A DNA stretch of 64,000 bases from Chionomys nivalis. Taxonomy: Eukaryota; Chordata; Mammalia; Rodentia; Cricetidae. Position 1 is the stretch's first letter, and each line of letters starts with the position of its first letter. This document shows positions 45,895 through 57,724 of this stretch, one piece after another. Where the stretch lies: positions 27,802,001 to 27,866,000 of the forward strand of contig NC_080090.1 in assembly GCF_950005125.1 (NCBI RefSeq). The letters are read 5' to 3'. The notes under the pieces are model-generated. The model saw only the letters and a list, made by a program, of their open reading frames with translations. It had not been told where the DNA came from and did no database searches. The position numbers and the translations under genes are program-made.

Positions 45895-46085
45895 ATGTTG
45901 CTTTTATAACACAGCAACCATCTTACATGGTTTAAAGGATTTAATTCACAAAACAACTTCATTAAATGGATACTAGCTCCCTTCTTTTTTAATTAAGGAA
46001 AACTAGTTCTAAACTACTTGGGCCTAAGAACACTGAAGGCTTTTCTAAAGTCTCCATTCTGTGGTCCTGGTTTTCCTACTGTATG
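45895..46085 (+). repeat. Degenerate MIR SINE
   Basis: AAGGATTTAATTCACAAAAC, AACTTCATTAAATGGATACT and TTAATTAAGGAAAACTAGTT weakly follow the MIR core. Very eroded. Confidence 0.45.
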
Positions 46086-46167
46086 TTAACTATCATCTTC
46101 CTTTACATGTCACAATCTTTTCCACAAGTAGAGGAGTTTTAGGAACCTAACAAAAGCTTTTGTCAGT

Positions 46168-46512
46168 GTGGTGCTTTGAACAGGCATCCCCCCAACATAG
46201 ACTCATGGGTTTGACTGTTTAGCCTAGAAAGAGTGGTACTATGGCCTTGTTGGAGGAAGTATGCCACTATGGGGGCGGGCTTTGAGGTCTCATATGTTCA
46301 AGTTACATCCAGAGTGGGGCACAGTTCATTTCCTGTTGCTTGAGGATCAAGATGTAGAACTCTCAGCTCCTTCTCCAGAACCTTGCTTTTTGCCATGATA
46401 ATAATGGACTAAAGCTCTGAAACCTTAAGCCAGTCTCAATTAAATGCTTTCCTTTGTAAGAGCGCCTGTGGTCATGGGTCTCTTCACAGCAACAGAAACC
46501 CTAACTAAGACA
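46168..46512 (+). repeat. Rodent medium-reiterated repeat (RMER/LTR-type), copy B
   Basis: GTGGTGCTTTGAACAGGCAT, TATGGCCTTGTTGGAGGAAG, GGGCGGGCTTTGAGGTCTC, AGATGTAGAACTCTCAGCTC, ATAATGGACTAAAGCTCTGA, AACCTTAAGCCAGTCTCAAT, TAAATGCTTTCCTTTGTAAG and a final AACAGAAACCCTAACTAAGA form a complete copy of a very common rodent repeat. Formal family name uncertain, no coding capacity. The end motif CCCTAA(C)TAAGACA is shared with the element at 4781-5196. Confidence 0.75.
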
Positions 46513-46514
46513 GT

Positions 46515-47315
46515 CGGTTAGGTTGGATGGAGTATTGAACAGGTCATTTAACATATAATATACTATGTGTATTATTTAAGATATATGATGCACAATTATT
46601 TATATGTAAACATATGTCTCATGATTTGATTTTCCAAGCACAAGTCACCTGATTCATATAAGTCAGTTGATGCACAAGCTCTTAGAAATTCAACTATTTG
46701 GGGACAGACTTCGTATGGGGTGTAGGAGCTGTGTCTACATCACACCACCGCTAGGATGGCTCCCAACGGTCACACAGTGATGAAGATGAGGCAGGAAGTA
46801 GGATGGTAAATGCTATAACTAAGTTCCAGGCAGGCTTCTCTACGTAGCTCCATGGAAGCCTCACTTAACCTCTTCTCCTCACCTCAGAGCAAGAGAAGGG
46901 TTACACGCTGTGACTGAAGAAGAGGAAGTACAGGTCTGTGCAGACGGACTACCCTTGATGTCTGTCCCTTCATTCAAGACACATCCTGACTCTGGCTCCA
47001 TGGCTGTGAATCTCACAGGACTCCGGTGGGCTTTGCCAGCTGGCTACTATCCTATATCCCAATACATCCCAACAGGAAGTCACTTTCCTGTTCTTCCTTC
47101 TACTTCATCTCTACCTTGCCCTTTTCCCCCAGTCCTGGTATTCAGGCCACACCATACATCTCTCTGTCAGCTGCTGGAACTATTCATACTAATTGGTACC
47201 TAAACACACTTGATGTTAGATTATACAGTGTGAAGTTGTCTGATATTAAACTGGATGGCTTTAAATTCTTATGATCAGATCCTTAGACTGACAGATAATT
47301 AAGAATATTTATTGT
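46515..47315. other. Unique DNA, A+T-rich at the left
   Basis: 46540-46640 is A+T-rich with TATAATATACTATG-type motifs. No exon or RNA gene recognised. Overlapping frames at 46910-47274 have no known domain. Confidence 0.5.
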
Positions 47316-47317
47316 AC

Positions 47318-47470
47318 CAGTCAAGGTAGTACCTGCTGATAATTTAAGCACTGAGAGTCAGAGACAGAAAGATCAGAAGTTCAAGTTTAGCCTGGGCTTT
47401 ATTAAATAAAAGGGTATTCTGAGATACATGAGACCTTGTCTCAAAGAAAAAAAAGAAACAAAGAAAGTAA
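47318..47470 (+). repeat. Old B1 (PB1/B1F-type) SINE
   Basis: AAGGTAGTACCTGCTGATAA, GCACTGAGAGTCAGAGACAG, GATCAGAAGTTCAAGTTTAG, CCTGGGCTTTATTAAATAAA and GAGACCTTGTCTCAAAGAAA follow the B1 consensus without the internal 29-bp duplication pattern of young copies, with a purine-rich tail. Diverged, so an early B1. Confidence 0.7.
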
Positions 47471-47539
47471 GGAAGGGAGGGGAAAAGGAAGGAAAATAAA
47501 ATTCATTTTTTGGGTAAATTTTCAAAAGAAAGGGCTTTG

Positions 47540-47600
47540 CCTAGTTTCTGTTGAACTGCACATAGTAGGTATGCAACAAATATTGGTTGAAGTAATTATT
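47540..47600 (+). repeat. L2 LINE 3' end
   Basis: CACATAGTAGGTATGCAACA followed by AATATTGGTTGAAGTAATTA matches the L2 terminus (CACATAGTAGGTGCTCAATA, then AATGTTTGTTGAATGAA). Confidence 0.7.
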
Positions 47601-49310
47601 AAACAGATGAGGCCCTAGTTAAGCCTCATCTATTGTGGTATGTGACACCCCCCCCAGTGTCGTCTTTCATTTCTTTTCAAATCATCTGAATAATTTGTAG
47701 GCAGGGGCACAAGAGCTTAGCCTTTAATCTCATCAACAAAGGACCTTCCAAAGAGGGGACATTCTTTTGGCGGTCGTTGTTGGCATTTCAGATATAATTA
47801 CATTTTTCACCCTAAAATTTCCCAATGAGATTAAGACTTACATTCAAAGTCTCCTTAACTCTCTCTCAGAAGTCTGCACTGGGAGCTCTATCCACTTTCA
47901 CACCGTTTCTGAGGGAGGCCAGCTGCTGGCAGCCATGAAAGACAAAGCACAAAGGCCTGTCATCCACCAGAGCAAGGCCCGCGTGCACAGCTCCTTGGAG
48001 CCTCTCTGAGACTGCATCACCACCAGCAAGTGTGTACACGCTTTTCTTCAGGCAAACGAGACACAACCCAGTCTTTCTCAACATGCTGTCTCCAACATTT
48101 CCTGTTTCTACTTAAGCGCAGTGGCGAAAACCACACAGACATCTAGGAAATGCTTTAGCATTCCCTTTACACTTGGCTGGGTTTATGGTACGTGGCAGAA
48201 CTTTTCCTGACTTCAAAACATGGTGGTCATTCTCAAATGGCTGGAGACTCTAAGCCTCTTCACTAACTGAACTGCAACAGGCCACTGGTGGTACTGGTTT
48301 ACTGTGACTGCCTAGGCATAGGGTTTGGAACCTGTGAGGATACAGTTTCATGGCCTAGACTACTTGCTCACTCCTGCCAGAGTTATTTGTAACCCATTCT
48401 CAGCATGGAGATTCCCGGAAGGTGGTCTCCATTTGTCCATTAGGCAAGATGCGTCACTCTGGAGTGGTGACAAGGAGGTAGATGAGTGCTTCTCTCAACC
48501 TAGCCTAGGAGATGGGAAGAAAGACATCCAGATTTTTCTCCCACCCCACAGACCCTTGGCTGGTACCTTCTAGACATTGTACTAGCTTCTGGTGCTTCCA
48601 ATCCTTTCCCCCTTTCAGACTCTGCATTCAAAGAAGGGAAAAAGAATTCTTTCCTGTGCCAATTATACTGAGGGCCTGGGAGCCTGAATGGCATTGAAGA
48701 TTGGCAATGGGAAGACTATGGCGGTACCCTTCCTTTCTCAGGAGAAAGTAAGCTGTTACCATCCTCAGACGTAAAAGACCGGGAAGGATTTCTTATGACA
48801 TGTTTGCATCATGCTCCTGAGCTAGGGCCTGGTGCCAAGGAATGAGGACACAGAGAATAAATAAAACTGGTAAAACTATGCCAAATCAACAGCAGTCAGA
48901 GCCCAGCTAGGAGAATCAGTTTACAGCCCAGCTCCACGAGGCAAGGAGACTCCCTTTCTAATGGCAGCTGTAGGAAGTCAAGATTACACAAGGCAGTGAC
49001 TAGGTGATCATCAGGTCTATTAATTAAACTATAAGCTGATCCAAGGCCGCCACAGCCATCTCAAGTACAGCGGGAATAATGATGCCTCCAAACATTGCCA
49101 TTAGCAGATCTTCTCTATGCTCCTGTATGCCTAGAGGGACCCAGAGTGTCAACCTCAGTCAGCTACCTGAGCCTGCCTGGACTCCCGGCCTGCCTGATAG
49201 CTGAACAGGTATCAATGTTATGAAAGAGATGCCAGTTCATCCACGTGGAGAGAGGCGTGTGGCAGTGACTCCGTCTGGAACAACAATCATAGAAACTCTC
49301 TGATGTACAA
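47600..49310. other. Unique non-coding DNA, no gene seen
   Basis: No repeat or exon recognised except a short C run at 47650. Frames are 82 codons or less, and opposite-strand frames overlap at 47767-48084. Confidence 0.5.
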
Positions 49311-49330
49311 TGTACAAAAATTTTCTACAG

Positions 49331-49494
49331 GCCGGGCGGTGGTGGCGCACGCCTTTAATCCCAGCACTCGGGAGGCAGAGGCAGGCGGATCTCTGTGAGT
49401 TCGAGACCAGCCTGGTCTACAGAGCTAGTTCCAGGACAGGCTCCAAAACCACAGAGAAACCCTGTCTCGAAAAACCAAAAAAAAAAAAAAAAAA
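49331..49494 (+). repeat. Full-length young B1 SINE with perfect target-site duplication
   Basis: GCCGGGCGGTGGTGGCGCAC, GCCTTTAATCCCAGCACTCG, GGAGGCAGAGGCAGGCGGAT, GAGTTCGAGACCAGCCTGGT, CTAGTTCCAGGACAGGCTCC and ACAGAGAAACCCTGTCTCGA, then a poly-A tail. Several CpGs are intact. The 14-mer AAAAATTTTCTACA flanks it (49316-49329 and 49492-49505). This is the copy that best identifies the host lineage. Confidence 0.97.
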
Positions 49495-49752
49495 AATTTT
49501 CTACAATGTGCAAAACAGTAATCAACGGTAAAAATGAATGGGGGCTGGAGGAAGTGCAAGCTGTGCAGAGAAGGGGACCATGGTAACATTTAGTGTGGAG
49601 CTCGGTCCTGGGGTTTCCTCTCAACTGAACTCATGAAGATGCCTTTAACCACAAATGACACTTTCTTTTAATTCTGGGTCTAACAAGTTCACTAGGTTCA
49701 TTGAGAGAAATGACCTTCTCTCCCAGAGAGTATAACAACCTGGCCCCTACAT

Positions 49753-49975
49753 CAGCGCCGCTCAGCCTGTGGGCAGCCTCTTTGGGGATCGAACGACCCT
49801 TTCACAGGGTCGCCTAAGACCACATGTAAACATAGATGTTTATATTATGATTCATAACAGTAGCAAAATTACAGTCATGAAATAGCAACAAAAATAATTT
49901 TAAGGTTGGGGGGGTTACCACAACACGAAGAACTCTATTAAAGGGTCATAGCACTAGGAAGGTTGAGAACCAGAG
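49753..49975 (-). repeat. URR1 (rodent hAT-Charlie) DNA transposon
   Basis: GGGATCGAACGACCCTTTCA, CAGGGTCGCCTAAGACCACA, TATGATTCATAACAGTAGCA, AAATTACAGTCATGAAATAG, AAAATAATTTTAAGGTTGGG, ACAACACGAAGAACTCTATT and AGGAAGGTTGAGAACCAG reproduce the URR1 consensus over its full length. Its ends form terminal inverted repeats (TCAGCCTGTGGG against GTTGAGAACC, degraded). Flanks CCCTACAT and GTCTATAT share 5 of 8 bases, a possible eroded 8-bp duplication. Confidence 0.9.
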
Positions 49976-49979
49976 GTCT

Positions 49980-50985
49980 ATATCCTTCCAAGATATCAGT
50001 TAAATCTAGTTTCTGGATGGTCTGACACAATCACTCAGACAGAGACCCTGAGAACATACCTGGGGACAGGCAGAATCTACAGTTGCCTATATCCTGTGAC
50101 CACCAACCAACACAATCCCAAGGAGGGCCTGACTTAGGAGCATGCACTGTGTGGTGTCAAACAAGGCAGGACAGCTCTAGGGTCATAGGAACCTTCATGA
50201 AGGGTGAAAGGATTAGAAGGGTACCTCCTACAGAGTCTTTTCAGTGACCTTTGTCACCTTGAGAACAGTCCTGAGAGCAGCAACAAGGTAAATGTGGTCC
50301 AGGGTTCACAGAAAGGATCTGTGTAGAGAGTTGGGGCCTGAAACCCATAAAGATGAGCCTCTTGGTCTAAGGCCCAGCTCAAGAGAAGCTCTTAGCTGCT
50401 GTATGCTACTGTTCTTCCCAGTAACACTGTATTTCCTGATAAACCAAGGTAGAGGAATATATAGTCCCATCTCAGTGTCTTAGACAAACAGATTCATAGG
50501 GAAAGCTACATGGGGATGGGGATTGCTCAGGTGAGAACACCTGACACGGGAGAGACCTTGAAGTAGAAGGAAATACAGCCACTCTTGTTGGTGTACCCAG
50601 GGAGTACGTGTTCTTGTTATGGGCCCTGTTTGGCTGTCTCTTGGTGCACCCAGGGAGCACTTGTTCTTGGCTGTCTCATTTGCTGGAGCTTTTATAGATG
50701 TTTAAAAAGGGTTGAGGCTGAACCGAGAAGAAAACTGCTCCAGCCTGTGACAATGCCCACTAGTTAGATGGCTGCACGGCTGACGTCCGGGAAGTACCTA
50801 AGAGCAGTGGCTAAGGATGGGAACAAGAGCTGGTACCTTGTCACATTGATAAGTATTCCAAGAGGAATCCTGGGGACTCACCGAAAATGCCACACATTGG
50901 AATGTGTGGTCAACACACTCTAATGCTGACGCTGTGGGGGAGCTCAGATCTACAAGCAGGGCAGAATGAAGTCCTGTCTTCATCG
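49980..50985. other. Unique DNA with one duplicated stretch
   Basis: No exon recognised. 50588-50640 and 50641-50677 are copies of one sequence (described separately). Confidence 0.5.
50588..50677. repeat. Tandem duplication with internal deletion
   Basis: TTGGTGTACCCAGGGAGTAC at 50588 recurs as TTGGTGCACCCAGGGAGCAC at 50641. Both copies end TTGGCTGTCTC. The second copy lacks about 16 bp (around TTATGGGCCCTGTT) that the first carries. Confidence 0.85.
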
Positions 50986-50989
50986 AGGC

Positions 50990-51140
50990 GTTCTGTAAAC
51001 GCCTCATCTTTCTGGGAAACAGCATGTATAATGTATGAGATCCTAATCATAAGACAGAAGCTATAGGGCAGGGTTGTCACGAAGGTTAACATCGATTGTT
51101 CTGGTACCTACCAACACAGTAAGGGCTCACTGACCCCGGC
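50990..51140 (-). repeat. Possible MIR, minus strand
   Basis: CGCCTCATCTTTCTGGGAAA, then GGCAGGGTTGTCACGAAGGT and TAACATCGATTG, fit the reverse MIR order (CCTCATCTGTAAAATGGG, then GGGTTGTTGTGAGGATTAA). Confidence 0.5.
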
Positions 51141-51329
51141 ATCTCTCTGCACTTACTGACCCATAGTACACTTGTAGGCTGGGCTTCCCAATGTGTGGAA
51201 CTCTTTTCTCTCTTGGAATTCAGTATTTCATATTCCACCTACTCATACCTGCATCTCTGATTAATTTTGCCAGATGTGAGCATCTGGATTCCGCCAAGAG
51301 TTGCCCCCATCCACATTCCTACCCTTCTT

Positions 51330-51490
51330 TGTGCCATTTGTATGACTTTTCTAACCTCATGGTGTTCCCAACACCTCCCAAATTGGTGTCATCTGTGGCC
51401 TTCCTTCGTTTGTCCTTTTATCACCTTTACAGATTATTAATAAAGAAGTCAAACAAGACCAGACCACCACCACACTCTGAGGCAAATGAC
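51330..51490 (+). repeat. Possible CR1/L3 LINE fragment
   Basis: AAATTGGTGTCATCTGTGGC, then CAGATTATTAATAAAGAAGT and CAAACAAGACCAGACC, resemble the ancient L3/CR1 block (GTCATCTGCAAATTT, then ATCATTAATAAAGATGTTAA and ATAGGACTGGTCCC). A 138-codon frame crosses it and is likely a by-product. Confidence 0.4.
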
Positions 51491-51494
51491 AAGA

Positions 51495-53775
51495 GGGTGG
51501 GAAGGCCAGAGAACTCTCTGTTTACCAGTCTGGCAGGGGAAGGATGTAGTGTAGAGCCACAAAACTCTGCTAGCAGCATGCCAAGGCTAGCTCATGGCCA
51601 CTATTAATTTTTAACTTCTTAGCCAGGTTCCAGGTTCCATGTTCTGAGAGTGTGGTCCTATCTAAGTCAGCATTCATACATAACTGTCAGTCAACGCTGA
51701 TGAGTTCCAGAAAAGCCACAGCACGAGTGTTCCGGCTTCTCCATCCTGCTGGAGATCGCCTACGTCAGCCCCAAGTACCATACTGGAGGACGGGGAGAGC
51801 TGGACTGAGACCTTAGGCCCTTCACTCCCTTCCAGCTCACCCAGGAGCAACTGTTCATTACATATTCACTGGCTTCCCCTGTTACTCATTAGGTGTTCCT
51901 TTACCTGAAAGAAACACTCTGTTACAAGCATGGACAAACCCAAAATGCTTCTGAAAATCTCAAGTTTAGCAGAGACAGAACCAAGTAAGAAAAACAAAAG
52001 ATAATTGGAAAGGGTGTACTTTGGGGATCACGTGCCTGCTTGAAAACCTAGAGGAAGCCCATGTTCATCCGTGCTCACGAAAACTGATGTGCCATACTCA
52101 TTTTCTACCTTGGTCTCACTGCCTTAATTCACGAACCCCATAGAGTCAGTTACTCTCCTTAGCTGGCAGAGTGAGGAATGCTGAGGGATTGTACCCAGCT
52201 CAACTTATCAGGTACTTACCACAGCCCTGTGATGGCTATGTGGAGCAGCCATCAGAAAAGGAAACAGAAAGCCAGATCACTATGGAGCCTGCATAGGTCC
52301 AGCAGAGCTGGGTCTAGCCCCAGGCCTGCCTATATCCAGAAATCATACTAGCTAGAGATGAGTGGCTCTTCCTTGGAGCTCTGAATGTCCACTGGGGATC
52401 ATGGGTGCTCTTCTAGAGGAATATGTCCGCACCCACACAGACACCTGCTAACCACAGCACACAGACTCCTCAGGGTTCCTGTCACAAATGTAAAGTTTGT
52501 GAACAATCCCCAGTCCTTTCTGGACAGAAACCGCGCCTTTTCCTCTACCTGCCTCCTTTACTGAAATGAAAATTTTTACCCAGTAAAACATGGACTACAA
52601 AGATTGTGGATAGGATATTCAAGTTCTAGCCCTTAACAGTAGCTTTACTGTCTACTCAGATAGAAGATAAAAATGTATCCAGAGGAATCACTAAAAGAGA
52701 TAGTAGCAATGGGGACAGAAACAAAGTTTAAAACCACCTCACTCAGCTCAGGAACTGATTTTGCAACTGGAAGCAGAGACATCATCATGCCTATTCTGCA
52801 ACATCTCAAAATTGTTTCTGGTTGTTTCTGAAGAGAGAGCTGAAATCCACTTCTGCAGGGCAATATCAGCAACTCTTAAGTTCCAGATGAAAAGCGAAGC
52901 ACCAGAGACAGCCAGAGCCTGCAAGGCACGCTGGACTGCTGGAGTCCTGGCTCTCTCAGGAGAATCCGCAGGTGATAGCACCATTTGTTCTCCCCTCTCC
53001 AGGGACTTGCTGGCTTCCTATAGCCTCAGGGGCTTTATTTTTCTCCAGAACACCCTCTCCACACACACACACCTCCTCATTCCTTTATTCATTATTTATT
53101 ATTATTATGATGATGATTTTGTGTGATGCTGGAGAAGAGCATGGGGCCTTGTGCAAAGAAGCGTGCACACTATCACTGAACTATAACCCGGGAGTCCTTA
53201 TTTGTAGTTTTTATTTTGAATAGAGGGCTCACTAAGTTGCCCAGGATGATGTTGACCTAGTATCCTCCTTTCTTAGCATCCCAAGTAGATTAGATTGTCA
53301 GCTTGTGCGTCACAAGGCATTGTTTCTTTGCAATCTTTGCTAATCAAGTTCTCGCCTTTTCTGAGAGTCGGAGAAGCCACAGTCTTAAACTTGGATTTCA
53401 GCCACACTTTAAACTCAGCTTGCATATCACTGCAACAAGAGGCCAAAGATTCCTAGGCTGTTACTCAGGCAAACGTGAAAGAGCACAGGTCAGAAGCCTA
53501 CATGTGTCTTGGCCAGGACGCCTGGACATCTGGAGAAGAGTCCTGGATCCCTATTCCGCCCTCCGCCCTCCAGAAGCCTCTGTAACTCCAACACCCACAG
53601 AGACCTTCTCACTTTCATCCCTCATCCGACCGCCCCATCCAGCCCTCCTGGCTCCCTTTTCTAGTCTCTTCTCCAATGTGTACAGTTGTCTGCATCTACG
53701 CTGCGGCTGCCCTGGGCAAGCATCATCAGTTCTCATAGATAATGGAAGTACCACCACTTCTGCTTTCCTGCTTAG
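51495..53775. other. Unique DNA with simple repeats
   Basis: No gene recognised. CA run at 53060-53072 and TTA/GAT trinucleotide runs at 53090-53121. Plus frames of 121 codons (52761) and 190 codons (53303-53875) have no known domain, and the latter runs into L2 sequence. Confidence 0.5.
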
Positions 53776-53779
53776 CCTT

Positions 53780-54150
53780 TCCATAGCATCCAGGGCTGTT
53801 CTCCATTTCCAACAAAAACTCAATTATGTCAAGGCCCTGCTTATGATCTTCCAATATCTGCTCTTTTTTTCTTAGGTTAAAGTCAGAGCTTTCTATTTGG
53901 CCTCGAAGGCCTTTTTTCTACCTCCCCACCCTCATCTCTCTGCTCTATACTCAACTCAAGAGCTACGGTTTCTCTGAAGGTTTTCCTGCTCCCAGCTCTC
54001 TGTGCACCTGCCTGTGACTATGTCCTAAGCCTGTCTTTACACATGGTACACCTTGACTCTCACTCTTTCAAATTTGGCTGAAAATGCACTTCCTTACAGG
54101 GAACTTACAGAGCATCCTTGTCCAATAAGATCCTCTTCCACTCAGCATCT
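53780..54150 (+). repeat. L2 LINE 3' fragment
   Basis: AATTATGTCAAGGCCCTGCT, TTAGGTTAAAGTCAGAGCTT, TTGGCCTCGAAGGCCTTTTT, CTACCTCCCCACCCTCATCT, GGTTTTCCTGCTCCCAGCTC, TGGCTGAAAATGCACTTCCT and CAGGGAACTTACAGAGCATC keep the order of the L2 3' region (AGGATAAAGTCCAAACTC, GGCCTACAAGGCCCT, CTACCTCTCCAGCCTCATCT, CAGCTCAAATGTCACTTCCT, CAGGGAAGCCTTCCCTGAC). Confidence 0.7.
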
Positions 54151-54154
54151 TCCT

Positions 54155-56270
54155 GGTTTCTACCCAAGCAACTACCAAAAGGTGTAAGATGGAGAGAATT
54201 ATGTTTAATCGTCATATTCCGCTCTCTGTAATGACATGGTAAGAGTCACAGGGGATTGCCACGTGTCCTTTAGTCATCATCGGCCTCCTTGTATATAAGA
54301 ATGTAACCGCTTAATGAGAAAATAAAACTGAAGGGATGAAAGAATGGCCTAACATCCAACAGTACAAGGCAGGGCTACATCGGCCCAATAGCCACAGGGG
54401 ACCTAAGCCAAACAGCAGCACTGGTAAACACTTCAGTAGGGGAAGCAGGAAAGAAAACCCCAGAGGAAGGAGAAGCAAGAGGCTTCCAGTCATTCCAGTT
54501 CTCCAGATCCAGGACAAGCACAGGTGTGCTATATGCAGAGAGAAGCAAGGACTATACAAACGCCACACTTTCAGTGGGATATCCCTTCCGTCTTTCCTGG
54601 GGGCTGATGTGCTGGGAGTCCCACTGGCCTTCAGAAGCACAGTTTTTGCCTGTGTTGAAATGCTTTATCTGCTGGCCACGCCACACAGCTCTGACTCCTC
54701 ATTTATTTATACAGAGACGTATCTACCAGCATCATGATCCCACACCAGAACTTGCCAATGCTATGACTAATTTTTTATCAATCAGGTCATAAATTTACAC
54801 ATGCTCTCAATAGAGAACGACATTCCTTTCTGGTGACTTAAGGAATAAAAATGATGTTCTATGCCTGTTCAATTGTGAGAATTGATAACAAGAGCTCAAA
54901 CAACTCAATGTCAAAACAATTGTGGCACTAGGTCTCCAGGTACCCTAACTTGGTCTCCTACTGCCTTACCTCCTTAAGTGTGCACAAAGTATTACTTGAG
55001 ACCCTAAAAAAGAAGCTTCATCCAATGAAGATGACAAGTTATTTGTTGACACCCAAGATAGTCACACCGGTGGGTTTTCCATACGACAAGCAATAGAGAA
55101 CGGAAGAGCTGCCTCTGCTGCTTCTGTGAGCACAGGAGATGATGTAGTTAAGGTTCCTTGCATAGTTTCACACTCAAAAATGCATGTGCTGAGTGAGGGG
55201 GGATAGTCCAAGGATGGTGGCTGCAAACGCACACCATAGGGATGCCCACAAGGACAGCTTGCTGGAAATGCATCCCCAGGTAGATTCTCAGGGTAAGGAA
55301 ACAGGGGTGTTGAACCAATGGGGTCTAGAGCACACCAGAGCAACAGTTAGTCAAAGGGTGCAGAAATACATGCTGAGTACAAGTTGCCCCGACTTTGAAG
55401 TTTGGGGGACCCATTGCAAAATGAAAATGTAGAATTGCCTTATTGGGAAATGTTAAGCATGTCACAGTGGTGACAAAAGCCCTTTAAGTGAGGAGTGGGC
55501 CCAACCCTTCAAAGGGCAAGGCCCGCGGACCGTATAGGCCACCCCCAGATAAAGCGAGGTCTGACCACAAGGATTAAAGGTGGAGCAAGGTTAATTCTAG
55601 GGACCATTCAAACTCCTTAGAAAAGCAAACTTCCCCAGTCCACTTTGCTCTCATAAAACACCATTCTTGGATGATCACAGGAAGACAAATAAATCATGCC
55701 TGGGCCTCCCATTCAGAAGTGCCGATAGAGGGAGGAGCTGGTGGGCTGTTATGTTAATTCCGATTTGTTATAAATTTTAGAAAAACTTGGCCTAAATTAT
55801 GATTCATTTCAGCACCAGGACTCCAGTTTCAAGCAAAGCCCTCTGAAGCTGTTATGAGCATATAACTGATGCCTAAGCAAAAAGCATGCTGTAATGTTTC
55901 TTTTATAAGGGCTATAAATCAAAACATTCAAAACAGATTTTAATGCACCATTATTACCCATCTTTAGTTATAAATTTAAAGTTTCTTCAGGCCTCAGAAA
56001 TTGTAATACAACCAGAAACATGTGATGGTTGTTCAAACATAGAAGGATCCCCCAGCATCTCATTATTTCAACTCTTAAAGGAGCACCTTTAAAAGCCCAA
56101 GGTTATCTGAGCATGCACGTTTAAATAAGTTCTAAAGAAAGATAGCACTCCCCCCCCAAGAAGTCTATAAAACTTACTACAACATAGTAAAGTAGAATAA
56201 TATATTCACTAATTTTCTGAAGACTGTTGTTTTCTGGGATGTATAGTATTTTGGGGAACTCAACAGAGCA
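54155..56270. other. Unique DNA, conserved-looking A+T-rich right half
   Basis: No gene recognised. 55740-56010 is A+T-rich, repeat-free and rich in TAATT/TTATAAAT motifs, as many conserved non-coding elements are. A 133-codon plus frame at 54336-54737 has an opposite-strand overlap and no known domain. Confidence 0.45.
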
Positions 56271-56276
56271 ACAAAC

Positions 56277-56366
56277 GGACAGGGACTCAACACTATGCTT
56301 TACAAAGGGACAGGGACTCAACACTGTTCTTTACAAAGGGATAGGGACTCAACACTATTCTTTACA
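56277..56366. repeat. 31-bp tandem triplication
   Basis: Units start at 56277, 56308 and 56339 with a 31-bp period. The unit reads GGACAGGGACTCAACACTAT followed by GCTTTACAAAG. Differences are single bases (ATGC/GTTC/ATTC and GGAC/GGAT). The third copy is cut at its end. Confidence 0.93.
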
Positions 56367-56369
56367 TTT

Positions 56370-57720
56370 GTTTTGAGCAGACTTTCTAGTGATCTCAGAG
56401 CTGGTTCTGTTCTGAAAGGGACTCAGGAAACAGCAGGGCAGATGTCCTGAGAAGGAACAGCCATTACTAAGGAAAGGACACAAGTACTGCCTAGTACCCT
56501 AACATTTGCTTATTGCAAAGGGTGTGCCTCACAGAAAAACCCTGAAGAACTTCTTAAAATCATCTCCAAACATGTGGAACCTTCTTTTAGCTATACATCC
56601 CTGGCACGTTTGGTGGCAACTGTTCCATGTTTGCTTTCCAATGTTAAAAACCCTTCTCATTTAATAACGTTCTAGGTAAGTATACCTTGTCCCACTTCAT
56701 GTTTTCCCTGGGCAGGCTCTAAGGTTTTGGACTCTTGTTGTTGGGGATATCCTGGTGTCACCACCTCTACATACTGACAAGCTTTCTCCTGATCCCATCA
56801 GCATCTAGAGTGTCCAGGGCAGTCCTGCCTTTCCACTGACTCGGGAAGGAGAGATGAGAACTCTCGACAGCAGGCTTTGCTTGTGGCATGGTACTTATGC
56901 CATGACTATGCTGACAGATGTCCTCCCTGAAAACTAGTTCCTGTGTATTTCCAATCGCCAGAACCACGAAAGTCAAATGGCACTCTTGTGGGACTTTAGT
57001 AGGTTCTTTGGAAAAGTGAAACATAGTAGTGAAACCAACACCCAAGTGTGAAACACACCGGTTTGGGGTTAAAATTTCATGGACTGTACTGTGTGCTGCA
57101 GGAAGGCAGGGTTGGAGAAAACACACACAACCAGCTATCTCAATGCTGACTCTCCAGCACTGTGCTCGCTCATGTTTGCCCCAGAACAAAGACCTGCATG
57201 TGGAATACTTTCTGACCAAAAAAAATTCCCCCGGCACAAAGTCTACCACATTCCTTGTTCTGAACAAAATGTCATGTGCAGTGTCATCAAATTCAATGGC
57301 ATAGCCATGTCACCATATGAACATTCAACTCCAGGGAGCTGGAGGTAAACATTCATGGTGTACTGGAGAAGAACAATTCCCAGCTATGAGAGGTCAGTGT
57401 TCCATTTCTAACCATGTGGTGTTTATAAGCACCCCTACTCAATTACAGCACAGAAAACAAAACAAAACAAAAGGAGGATCAGCTTTTAAAATAAGCAAAA
57501 ACCCCCTCTCTAAAATGCAATGCACATAATTAATAATGCAAATACTAATCAAAGCCACAGATAAAATATCACTGAGACCTCTTTGGCGACACATCCATTC
57601 TAATTCCCGGGAAGAGTCCCAGTTACCCACTGACCATTATTATGCCTTGATCCTCCTGTGATCTTCAGACCTGCCACAGAAGGGACAGCACAATACATTC
57701 AACAGGCTTCTTAGAGATGA
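56370..57720. other. Unique DNA with a 166-codon chance-level frame
   Basis: No repeat or known gene. The minus frame 56767-57267 has 166 codons without a recognised domain and is overlapped by plus frames at 57029-57348, so I do not call it coding. AAACA units occur at 57457-57473. Confidence 0.45.
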
Positions 57721-57724
57721 CAAG

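Noticed and set aside
53303..53875. 190-codon plus-strand frame
   Set aside because: Its 3' part runs into an L2 fragment and no protein family is recognisable.
56767..57267. 166-codon minus-strand frame
   Set aside because: Overlapping plus-strand frames, no domain, and a length within chance for 64 kb.
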